In this document: one piece after another, positions 1 through 7,054 of the stretch
Position numbering within the stretch: the first letter of the stretch is position 1
Layout of the letters: every line of letters begins with the position of its first letter
Assembly: GCF_913773725.1 (NCBI RefSeq)
Contig: NZ_CAJYGK010000160.1
Location: 62,001 to 126,000 of the forward strand
Direction: 5' to 3'
DNA: 64,000 nucleotides
Source of the DNA: an uncultured Aquabacterium sp.
Lineage (GTDB): Bacteria; Pseudomonadota; Gammaproteobacteria; Burkholderiales; Burkholderiaceae_C
Made by a program: the position numbers and the translations under genes
Notes under the pieces: model-generated
Seen by the model: only the letters and a program-made list of their open reading frames with translations
Databases searched by the model: none
What the model was told of the DNA's origin: nothing

Positions 1-1121
1 TGCCCGAGGCTGCGCAGGGCCTGGCGGGCCTGCGTCCCGGTCTGGCGTGGTGCGGTTCGTCGCTCGACACGGTGTTCGCGCAGCGGCGCAACCTCGTGTC
101 CCCGGCCTTCTGGCGCATGCTGTCCGACCTGTTGCGCTTCAACCGGCTCACGACCGCGCTGGCGCTGCAGGGCTCCGAAGCGGCGTTGCGCCAGCCCATC
201 GGGGCGTTCCTGGACGAGAACCGTTTCGGCCCTGCTTTCCGCGAAGGCTACCTGTTGCCCATGGTGGCCTGCATCTGGTCATGCCCGGTGCAGCAGATGA
301 TGCAGTTCCCCATTGCCACGCTGATCCGCTTCTGCCACAACCACGGCTTGCTGCAGGTGGTGAACCGGCCTCAGTGGTTCACGGTCAAAGGCGGATCGCG
401 GCAGTATGTCCAGCGCATCCTCGAAGGCCTGGGCGATGCGCGCCTGGCCACGCCGGTGGAGCGCGTCACCCCGCTGGGTGAGAACGGCGCGGCAGGCGTG
501 ATGGTGCATTCCGCCACGGGCAGCGAGCGATTCGACGAGGTGGTGCTGGCCTGCCATTCGGATCAGGCGCTGGCGCTGCTCGGCGCGGGGGCCACACCGG
601 AAGAGCGCGCCGTACTGGGTGCCATCGGCTACCACCGCAACCGGGCCGTGCTGCACACCGACACCCGGATGCTGCCGCGCGAGCGCAAAGCCTGGGCGGC
701 GTGGAACTACGAGCGGGCGGCCACCCTCGCAGACGAAGACCGCGGCGTGTGTCTGCACTACCTGATCAACCGCCTGCAGCCGCTGCCCTGGAGCCAGCCG
801 GTCATCGTGTCGCTCAACCCCTTGCGCGAGCCGGATCCGGCACATGTGCTGGCCGAGTTCGATTACGCCCATCCCGTCTTCGATCAGGCCGCCATCGATG
901 CGCAGGCCGCCCTGCCGGGTATCCAGGGCCGGCGCAGCCTGTGGTTCGCCGGCGCATGGGCCGGCTATGGCTTCCATGAGGATGGCCTGAAGGCCGGGAT
1001 GCATGCGGCGGCCAGTCTGCTGGCGCGCGAGGGCCTGACCGACCCTCTGGCAGCCAGCGCCCTGGCGGCAGCCTATCTTGCCGGGTCGGGGCAGCCCGCC
1101 TCGCGGGAGCGGGCGGCATGA
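1..1121 (+). CDS. FAD-dependent amine-oxidase-like oxidoreductase (5' end outside window)
   Basis: The reading frame is already open at the first base, so only about 372 C-terminal residues are visible. They match the FAD-dependent amine oxidase/phytoene-desaturase-like superfamily, with the C-terminal flavin-contacting segment LWFAGAWAGYGFHEDGLKAG near the end. The N-terminal GxGxxG dinucleotide site must lie upstream. The stop overlaps the next start (ATGA), so it is translationally coupled to the DUF1365 gene. The neighbours DUF1365 and a CFA-like methyltransferase are the trio described for furan fatty acid synthesis in Rhodobacter (UfaD/UfaO/UfaM, recalled from the literature). A lipid acyl-chain desaturase role is therefore inferred, not shown. 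It could instead act on another hydrophobic substrate. Confidence 0.85.
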   Translation, partial: PEAAQGLAGLRPGLAWCGSSLDTVFAQRRNLVSPAFWRMLSDLLRFNRLTTALALQGSEAALRQPIGAFLDENRFGPAFREGYLLPMVACIWSCPVQQMMQFPIATLIRFCHNHGLLQVVNRPQWFTVKGGSRQYVQRILEGLGDARLATPVERVTPLGENGAAGVMVHSATGSERFDEVVLACHSDQALALLGAGATPEERAVLGAIGYHRNRAVLHTDTRMLPRERKAWAAWNYERAATLADEDRGVCLHYLINRLQPLPWSQPVIVSLNPLREPDPAHVLAEFDYAHPVFDQAAIDAQAALPGIQGRRSLWFAGAWAGYGFHEDGLKAGMHAAASLLAREGLTDPLAASALAAAYLAGSGQPASRERAA

Positions 1122-1966
1122 TGTCCGCTGGCCAGGTCGGTGACGTCGTCGGCATGGTGCGCCCGCTGATTGGCTTCGGGCAGGTGCGCCACACCCGCCT
1201 GCGTCCGGCGCGCCATGCCTTTGCCTACCCGAACTACTTCTGGATGTTGCCGCTGCGCGCGCTGGCTCGGCAACCCGATCCTGCCGTGCGGCGCAACGCC
1301 CCAGGTTGGCTCAGCTTCCACGATCGCGACCACGGCGATGGCCGCGACGACGCCCTCGCGTGGGTCGATGCGCTGCTGCGCGAGGCCGGCTTGTGGGACG
1401 AGGCACTGGCCCAGGGCGAGGTCTGGCTGCAGACCTACCCGCGCGTGCTCGGCTATGCCTTCAAGCCAGTGAGCTTCTGGTATGCGCACCGCGCCGACGG
1501 CGCCCTGCATGCCATCGTGGCCGAAGTCAACAACACCTTCGGCGAGCGTCACTGCTACCTGCTGCATGGCACCGAGCTTGGCTGGGGGCGTGAGCAGCGC
1601 GCGGTCAAGGTCTTCCACGTCTCGCCGTTCTGTGCGCTGCAGGGCGGCTACCGCTTTCGCTTCATGCGCACCGCCACGCGCCTGATCGCCCGCGTCGACC
1701 ACGACGACGAGGCCGGCCCCCTGATCCAGACGGCGCTGAGCGGGGCCCTCGAGCCGCTCACGCACCAGGCCGTGCGCCGCGCGATCTGGCGCTGGCCGCT
1801 GATGACCTGGGGCGTGATCGCCCGCATCCACTGGCAGGCCTTGAAGCTGTGGCTCAAGCGCGTGCCCTTCCACAGCAAGCCGCAGCAGCCGCCCGCCGAC
1901 TTCGTCTCCGGCCCGTTGACCCCGAGCCCGCTTGCACCGAGCCCCCAAGGACCGCGCACACCATGA
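1118..1966 (+). CDS. DUF1365 family protein
   Basis: A 282-residue protein of the DUF1365 family. Features seen are the early segment VRHTRLRPARHAFAYP, the conserved NPVSFWY-like stretch (here KPVSFWYAHR), VAEVNNTFGERHCY and KVFHVSPFC. No signal peptide is evident. It overlaps the upstream oxidoreductase by 4 bases and the downstream methyltransferase start also by 4 bases, so the three form a tightly coupled unit. In Rhodobacter the DUF1365 member of the comparable cluster has been assigned to oxygen incorporation during furan fatty acid formation. Transferring that role here is inference. The C-terminal 25 residues are proline-rich and probably disordered. Confidence 0.88.
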   Translation: MMSAGQVGDVVGMVRPLIGFGQVRHTRLRPARHAFAYPNYFWMLPLRALARQPDPAVRRNAPGWLSFHDRDHGDGRDDALAWVDALLREAGLWDEALAQGEVWLQTYPRVLGYAFKPVSFWYAHRADGALHAIVAEVNNTFGERHCYLLHGTELGWGREQRAVKVFHVSPFCALQGGYRFRFMRTATRLIARVDHDDEAGPLIQTALSGALEPLTHQAVRRAIWRWPLMTWGVIARIHWQALKLWLKRVPFHSKPQQPPADFVSGPLTPSPLAPSPQGPRTP

Positions 1967-3249
1967 ACCGCACCACCACCATGGCGCCTTCCGCGTCGAC
2001 CGGATCCGCCCGCACCGCCCCTCACGATCCCCGCGCCCTGCCGGACGACGCGCCCGCCGCGGCCCGAATGGTCTGGCGCCTGCTGGCCCGGCTGCAGGTG
2101 GGCGTGCTCGATGTGCAGCTGCCCGATGGCAGCACCGCGCATTTCGGGCAGGCCCAGGCGGGCGCCGACGCGCCGCGCGCGGCCTTTCGCCTGCACAACT
2201 GGGACGTGTGCCGCGCCGCCCTGAAATCGGGGGACATCGGCTTTGCCGAGTCCTACATCGCCGGAGACTGGAGCACGCCGGACCTGACGGCGCTGTTGCG
2301 CCTGCTGATCGCCAACCGCGAGCAGATCGAGACCGCGGTCTACGGCAGCTGGATCGGCCGGCTGGCCTACCGCATCCGCCATTTGCTCAATCGCAACACC
2401 CGCGCCAACAGCCGGCGCAACATCCACGCGCATTACGACTTGGGCAACGACTTCTACCGTCTGTGGCTGGATCAGACGATGAGCTACTCGAGCGCCTGGT
2501 TCGAGGGCAACTTCGACCAGCCCATGGCCGACGCCCAGCATGCCAAGGTGCGCCGCGCGCTGGACGAGGCGGGCGTGCACCGTGGGGACGCGTCCCAGCG
2601 CGTGCTGGAGATCGGCTGCGGCTGGGGCGGGCTCGCCGAGATCGCTGCTCGTGAGCGCGGCGCCCATGTCACCGGCGTGACGCTGTCGACCGAGCAGCTG
2701 CAGTGGGCGCGCGACCGCATGGACAAGGCGGGGCTGGCCGGTCAGGCCGACCTGCGCCTGCAGGACTACCGCGACATCCGCGACGAGCCCTTCGACGCCA
2801 TCGTGTCCATCGAGATGTTCGAGGCCGTGGGGCAGGAGTACTGGGGCAGCTACTTCTCGACCCTGCACCGTTGCCTCAAGCCCGGTGGCCGCGCCTGTCT
2901 GCAGACCATCACCATCCGGGACGACCTGTTCGACCGCTATGTGAAGTCCACCGATTTCATCCAGCAGTACATCTTCCCCGGCGGCCTGTTGCCCTCGGAT
3001 GCGGCCTTCCGGGCCGAGGCGCGCAAGGCCGGTCTGGAGGTGGTTCGCAGCCTGGCCTTCGGGCCGGACTACGCCGAGACGCTGCGCCGCTGGCGTGCCG
3101 AGTTCCATCGCCACATCCACCAGGTGCAGCGCCTGGGCTTCGACGAGCGCTTCCAGCGCATCTGGGAGTTCTACCTGGCCTATTGCGAGGCGGCCTTCGA
3201 CATGGGCAACACCAACGTCGTGCAGTACACGCTGCGCAAGCCCGGCTGA
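1963..3249 (+). CDS. cyclopropane-fatty-acid-synthase-like SAM methyltransferase
   Basis: A 428-residue class I SAM-dependent methyltransferase of the CFA synthase/mycolic acid family, acting on unsaturated acyl chains of membrane phospholipids. The family hallmarks are present: HYDLGNDFY (about residue 157), SYSSAWF, SAM motif I EIGCGWGG (about 216), a post-motif LKPGG with TITI, and FIQQYIFPGG (about 332). I chose the ATG at 1963 because it overlaps the preceding stop (ATGA); the frame stays open further upstream. The first 60 residues are Ala/Pro/Thr-rich. It may make cyclopropane acids or, with the two genes before it, methylated furan acids; the sequence alone does not decide. Confidence 0.92.
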   Translation: MNRTTTMAPSASTGSARTAPHDPRALPDDAPAAARMVWRLLARLQVGVLDVQLPDGSTAHFGQAQAGADAPRAAFRLHNWDVCRAALKSGDIGFAESYIAGDWSTPDLTALLRLLIANREQIETAVYGSWIGRLAYRIRHLLNRNTRANSRRNIHAHYDLGNDFYRLWLDQTMSYSSAWFEGNFDQPMADAQHAKVRRALDEAGVHRGDASQRVLEIGCGWGGLAEIAARERGAHVTGVTLSTEQLQWARDRMDKAGLAGQADLRLQDYRDIRDEPFDAIVSIEMFEAVGQEYWGSYFSTLHRCLKPGGRACLQTITIRDDLFDRYVKSTDFIQQYIFPGGLLPSDAAFRAEARKAGLEVVRSLAFGPDYAETLRRWRAEFHRHIHQVQRLGFDERFQRIWEFYLAYCEAAFDMGNTNVVQYTLRKPG

Positions 3250-3265
3250 ATCGACCTGATCCGCC

Positions 3266-4546
3266 ATGAACGCCGCCCCGATCCTGCCCCACGCCGCCAG
3301 CGCCCGCTACGGTCTGCTGGGCATGCCGCTGGCCTTTGTGGCGGTGCCGTTGTACGTGGTGCTGCCGCAGCACTACGGGCAGACGCTGGGGGTGCCTCTC
3401 GGTCTGCTGGGCGCTGTGCTGCTGCTCACCCGGCTGGGCGATGCGGTCATCGACCCGTGGCTGGGGGGGCGGGTGGACCGCTTGCTGGGGCAGCCAGCCC
3501 GGGTGCGCGTCGCGGTGGCCTTGTGCGCGGTGCTGCTGGTGCTGGCCTTCGTGGCGCTGTTCTTTCCGCCAGTGCGGGGCACCCATGCGCTGCTTGGCTG
3601 GTGTGCCGTGACGCTGGTGTTCACCTTCGGCGCCTACAGCCTGGCCAGCGTGGCTCACCTGGCCTGGGGCACGCGGCTGGGGGGGGCGCCCTTGCAGCGC
3701 GCCCGGCTGGTGGCCTGGCGTGAGGGGTTCGCGCTGGTGGGTGTGCTCCTGGCCAATGTGCTGGCGACCCAGGCCGGTCCGGGCTGGACGGCGGCGGTGC
3801 TGGCCCTCACCCTGGTGCTGGGCGTGCTGGCCTTGTGGCGCGGGCCCAGCCCTGGGGCCGACGCTTCCTTCGTACAGGACAGGGCGGTTGCCTCCGCGTC
3901 CGAGTCGTCCACCCTGTGGCGTCCCTGGCGTGGCGAGGGCTTCCGTCGACTGATGACCCTGTTTCTGCTCAATGGGATTGCCAGCGCCGTGCCGGCCACC
4001 CTCGTGCTGTTCTTCATCCACGATCGGCTCCAGGCACCCGAATGGGCACCACTTTGCCTGGGGGCCTACTTCCTGATGGCCGCGCTCAGTGTGCCGTGGT
4101 GGCTGCGGGTGCTGGCGCGCAAGGGGCCGATGCGCGCCTGGGCACTGGGCATGGGCCTGGCCACCGCGGCGTTTGCCGGCGTGAACCTGCTGGGCCCGGG
4201 CGACACCGCGCCCTACCTGGTGGTCTGCCTGGCAGCGGGCTGGGCCCTGGGCGCCGACCTGACGGCGCCCGGCACGCTGCTCACCGGGGTGGTGCAACGC
4301 TCGGGCGAAGCAGGGCAGGCCGAAGGGGCCTTTGCCGGCTGGTGGCAGTGGGCCACCAAGCTGAACCTGGCTCTGGCCGCAGGGGTGGCGCTGCCCCTGC
4401 TCGAGGCACTGGGCTACACCCCGGGTGCCCGGGATGCGGAGGCGCTCCTTGCCCTCGGCCTGGTCTACGGCGGGCTGCCCTGCCTGTTCAAGCTGATGGC
4501 CCTGGCGCTGTGCTGGCGCTGGCGTCGGCATCCTGCGCTGGCCTGA
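3266..4546 (+). CDS. MFS transporter
   Basis: A 426-residue integral membrane protein with about 12 predicted hydrophobic helices, Ala/Leu/Val-rich throughout. The early loop RLGDAVIDPWLGGRVDR is typical of the glycoside-pentoside-hexuronide/GPH-like major facilitator branch. It lies 16 bases after the methyltransferase gene. Its place between CFA-like and DUF3833 genes is conserved in comparable stress clusters, which suggests a role with modified lipids or their precursors rather than sugar uptake. That substrate inference is weak. Confidence 0.85.
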   Translation: MNAAPILPHAASARYGLLGMPLAFVAVPLYVVLPQHYGQTLGVPLGLLGAVLLLTRLGDAVIDPWLGGRVDRLLGQPARVRVAVALCAVLLVLAFVALFFPPVRGTHALLGWCAVTLVFTFGAYSLASVAHLAWGTRLGGAPLQRARLVAWREGFALVGVLLANVLATQAGPGWTAAVLALTLVLGVLALWRGPSPGADASFVQDRAVASASESSTLWRPWRGEGFRRLMTLFLLNGIASAVPATLVLFFIHDRLQAPEWAPLCLGAYFLMAALSVPWWLRVLARKGPMRAWALGMGLATAAFAGVNLLGPGDTAPYLVVCLAAGWALGADLTAPGTLLTGVVQRSGEAGQAEGAFAGWWQWATKLNLALAAGVALPLLEALGYTPGARDAEALLALGLVYGGLPCLFKLMALALCWRWRRHPALA

Positions 4547-4583
4547 TCGGCTGGCGCGCCCTTCTGTTGCTCGGATGGTCACC

Positions 4584-5132
4584 ATGAAGCTGCTCACCCG
4601 TTTCCTTGTCTCTGCCGTGGCCGGTGTCGCACTGTGCGCGGGCCTTGCAGGATGCGCCTCGGCCCCCACCCCGGCCGACTACGCCGCCGAACAGCCCGTG
4701 TTCGACCTGCGCAGCTACTTCAACGGGCCGCTGACCGCACACGGCATCTTCACGGACCGCTCCGGCCGGGTGGTCAAGCGCTTCACGGTGAAGCTGGTCG
4801 GCCGCTGGGACGGCCCCAAGGGGGTGCTCGAGGAAGACTTCGTCTACAGCGACGGCACGACCCAGCGCCGTGTCTGGCGTCTCACCGACCTGGGGCAGGG
4901 GCGCTGGCGCGGGGAGGCCGACGACGTGGTCGGCGAAGCCACCGGGCAGTCCGCCGGCAACGCACTGAACTGGCGCTACACGATGAGCCTGCCCGTCGAT
5001 GGCCGGGTCTACCACGTGCAGTTCGACGACTGGATGTTCCTCATGGACGACCGCGTGCTGCTCAACAAGGCGGTGATGAGCAAGTTCGGCATCACGCTGG
5101 GCGAAGTCACGCTGTCCTTTCACAAGCCTTGA
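4584..5132 (+). CDS. DUF3833 family lipoprotein
   Basis: A 182-residue small lipoprotein. The N-terminus has a hydrophobic signal ending in LAGC|AS (Cys about residue 24), a clear lipobox. The mature part has the DUF3833 pattern: FDLRSYFNGPLTAHGIF, VVKRFTVKLVGRWDG, LEEDFVYSDG, then a C-terminal FDDWMFLMDDRVLLNKA. It should be an outer-membrane-anchored periplasmic protein of calycin-like beta fold. An alternative ATG three codons earlier (4575) exists; the one at 4584 gives the more typical MKLL signal start. DUF3833 genes often accompany DUF1365 and CFA genes. Confidence 0.88.
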   Translation: MKLLTRFLVSAVAGVALCAGLAGCASAPTPADYAAEQPVFDLRSYFNGPLTAHGIFTDRSGRVVKRFTVKLVGRWDGPKGVLEEDFVYSDGTTQRRVWRLTDLGQGRWRGEADDVVGEATGQSAGNALNWRYTMSLPVDGRVYHVQFDDWMFLMDDRVLLNKAVMSKFGITLGEVTLSFHKP

Positions 5133-5164
5133 GGCGCCCGACGCGCCGGACAGCAGGAGGACCC

Positions 5165-5944
5165 ATGTCGCTCAATCCCCCGTTGCACGACTGGCGCGGT
5201 CGCACGGTATGGCTGGTCGGCGCTTCCAGCGGCATCGGTCAGGCCACCGCCTCGCGGTTGCACGCGCTGGGCGCGCACGTGGCCGTTTCCGGCCGCCAGG
5301 CCACTGCGCTGGATGCTTTCGTGCAGGCGCATCCGGGCAGTCTGGCCTTGCCGCTGGATGCGGCTGCCCCGGGGGCCCTGCACGCGGCGCGCGACCGCCT
5401 GCTCGCCTGGTCACCCACGGGGCGCCTGGACCTCGTCGCCTACTGTGCAGGCCACTACCAGCCCATGCGCGCGCAGGATTTCCACCTCGACAGCGCGCTG
5501 CGCCACCAGCAGGTCAACTACGAAGGGGCGCTGCGCCTGCTGGACGCGGTGCTGCCTACCCTGCGCGCGCAAGGGACGGGCCACCTCAGTCTGGTGGCGA
5601 GCGTGGCCGGCTACCGCGGGCTGCCCAAGGCGCTCGCCTATGGTCCCACCAAGGCGGCACTGCAGAATCTGGCAGAGGTGCTCTACCTGGATCTCGCGCC
5701 GATGGGCATCGGTGTGTCGGTGGTCAACCCGGGTTTCGTGCAGACCCCGATGACCGCCGTCAACGACTTCACCATGCCGGCGCTGCTGACGCCGGCTCAG
5801 GCTGCCGACGCCATCATCGCGGGATGGCAGAAAGGTCGCTTCGAGATCCACTTTCCCTGGCGCTTCACACTGTGGCTCAAGCTGCTGCGGCACCTGCCGC
5901 ATGGTTGGTATTTCCCGCTTGTCAAGCGGGGCACCGGGGTGTGA
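5165..5944 (+). CDS. SDR family NAD(P)-dependent oxidoreductase
   Basis: A 259-residue classical short-chain dehydrogenase. The cofactor site GASSGIGQA starts near residue 19. The catalytic set is complete: Ser in LVASVAGYRG, then YGPTK (the Tyr-x-x-x-Lys pair), followed by VNPGFVQTPMT. The C-terminal tail is hydrophobic and basic (WLKLLRHLPHGWYFPLVKRG), suggesting membrane association. The ATG at 5165 follows a strong AGGAGG four bases upstream, so longer versions of the frame are not needed. It is the sixth gene of the lipid-modification operon; the substrate is unknown. Confidence 0.9.
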   Translation: MSLNPPLHDWRGRTVWLVGASSGIGQATASRLHALGAHVAVSGRQATALDAFVQAHPGSLALPLDAAAPGALHAARDRLLAWSPTGRLDLVAYCAGHYQPMRAQDFHLDSALRHQQVNYEGALRLLDAVLPTLRAQGTGHLSLVASVAGYRGLPKALAYGPTKAALQNLAEVLYLDLAPMGIGVSVVNPGFVQTPMTAVNDFTMPALLTPAQAADAIIAGWQKGRFEIHFPWRFTLWLKLLRHLPHGWYFPLVKRGTGV

Positions 5945-6005
5945 TCGGCAGGCACGCCCGGCGCACAATGCCCACATCTCCATGCAGCCCCCTGGCCCTG
6001 ACGAC

Positions 6006-6470
6006 ATGAGCGTGACCCCTCTGCCCACACCGCCCGGCAGCGTGGCCCAGCAGGCCCTGCCCCGGGTGATCGCCTTTTATGAGGGCCTCAAGGCCCATGA
6101 CATCGGCCACCTCGACCGGATCTATGCCGTCGATGCCGGCTTCAAGGACCCGTTCAACGAGGTTGAGGGGCTGCTGGAGATCGAGGCCGTGTTCGCGCAC
6201 ATGTTCCGCGCGCTCGACAACCCGCACTTTCTGGTGCGTGACCGGCTGGCACAGGGCAGCCAGGCCTTTCTGACGTGGGACTTCCGCTTCCGCTTCAAGG
6301 GCGACACGGTGTGGCAGACGGTCCGCGGCGCCACCCACCTGCGCTTCGATGCCCAGGGGCTGATTGCCGACCACCGCGACTACTGGGATGCGGCCGAGGA
6401 GCTGTACGAGAAGCTGCCGGTGCTGGGCAGCCTGATGCGCTGGCTGAAACGGCGGGCCATGCGCGGCTGA
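6006..6470 (+). CDS. NTF2-like (SnoaL-type) nuclear transport factor 2 family protein
   Basis: A 154-residue single-domain protein with the NTF2/SnoaL cone fold pattern: a helix of the type VIAFYEGLKAHDIGHLDRIYA, then DAGFKDPFNEVEG, and FLTWDFRFRF/HLRFDAQGLIADHRDYWD strands. Members bind small ligands or act as accessory enzymes. It closes the operon that starts before the window. The start at 6006 (MSVTPLP) is preferred over the in-frame ATG at 5982. The link to fatty-acid modification is by context only. Confidence 0.82.
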   Translation: MSVTPLPTPPGSVAQQALPRVIAFYEGLKAHDIGHLDRIYAVDAGFKDPFNEVEGLLEIEAVFAHMFRALDNPHFLVRDRLAQGSQAFLTWDFRFRFKGDTVWQTVRGATHLRFDAQGLIADHRDYWDAAEELYEKLPVLGSLMRWLKRRAMRG

Positions 6471-6526
6471 GCGCGACACCCCCGTGCATTCGCTCACGGC
6501 GCCGCCGAGCAGGCGAGGCGCAGCCC

Positions 6527-6554
6527 TCAAGTCGGGGAGTGACGCTGCCGATGC
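6527..6554 (+). promoter_or_regulatory. possible FliA (sigma-28) promoter upstream of DUF3567 gene
   Basis: TCAAGTCG (6527-6534), a 12-base spacer and GCCGATGC (6547-6554) resemble the flagellar sigma-28 pattern TAAAGT-N-GCCGATAA, with a perfect GCCGAT core but one extra spacer base. It lies 83 bases before the DUF3567 start. Confidence 0.35.
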
Positions 6555-6636
6555 TCACTTCAATGATGGCCTTGCGGTCTGGACAAGTGACCCCACCTGT
6601 CGCAGCAAGGCCCTGGGGCCATTGGAGTACCCGACC

Positions 6637-6912
6637 ATGCACATGCTTTACAACTCTGACAGCTATGCCGTGGTGCAGATCGAGCTGCCCGGTGCGGACG
6701 ATGTGCCCGCGGAGACCGCGGTGCTCACGCGCGGTGGCTTCGAGATCGTGGACAAGTTCGCCCGCAAGGAGATCTTCATCGAGGGCGCCCTCGCCGAATC
6801 CTTCAAGGAGGGCGTCGAGGCCCTGATCCAGAATGCGCCCAGCGTCGAAGAATTCGACGCCTATCTGGAACGCTACGCCGGGATGGCGCAGCAGCCGGTC
6901 GTCATGCACTGA
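6637..6912 (+). CDS. DUF3567 family protein
   Basis: A 91-residue protein beginning MHMLYNSDSYAVVQIE, the diagnostic N-terminus of DUF3567, a family known from Betaproteobacteria. It continues with GGFEIVDKFARKEIFIEG and a helical VEEFDAYLERYA tail. No signal or membrane segment is visible. GGAG nine bases before the ATG at 6637 supports this start; a second ATG at 6643 is possible. The function is unknown. It stands alone between the lipid operon and the c-di-GMP genes. Confidence 0.88.
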   Translation: MHMLYNSDSYAVVQIELPGADDVPAETAVLTRGGFEIVDKFARKEIFIEGALAESFKEGVEALIQNAPSVEEFDAYLERYAGMAQQPVVMH

Positions 6913-6947
6913 CGTCGGTGTTTACCCTGGGGTGGCGGCGCCCCCAC

Positions 6948-6974
6948 TCAAGTCGCCGTGACGCGGACCGATAA
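6948..6974 (+). promoter_or_regulatory. candidate FliA (sigma-28) promoter of the GGDEF-EAL pair
   Basis: TCAAGTCG (6948-6955), exactly 11 bases, then ACCGATAA (6967-6974). This differs by one base from the GCCGATAA box and keeps the canonical spacing. It lies 80 bases before the first GGDEF-EAL gene and would tie its expression to the flagellar cascade. Confidence 0.5.
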
Positions 6975-7054
6975 ACGATCACGGGCGCGCTTGCGCACCG
7001 CTCGCACGGCGCAGGAGTCCTTTCATCCCGGAGGGCCGCCGGCGCACCAGGCCC

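Noticed and set aside
2957-4669. A 570-codon minus-strand open frame across the MFS gene.
   Set aside because: Shadow of a GC-rich membrane-protein gene; Gln/His/Arg/Gly/Pro-rich with no domain signature.
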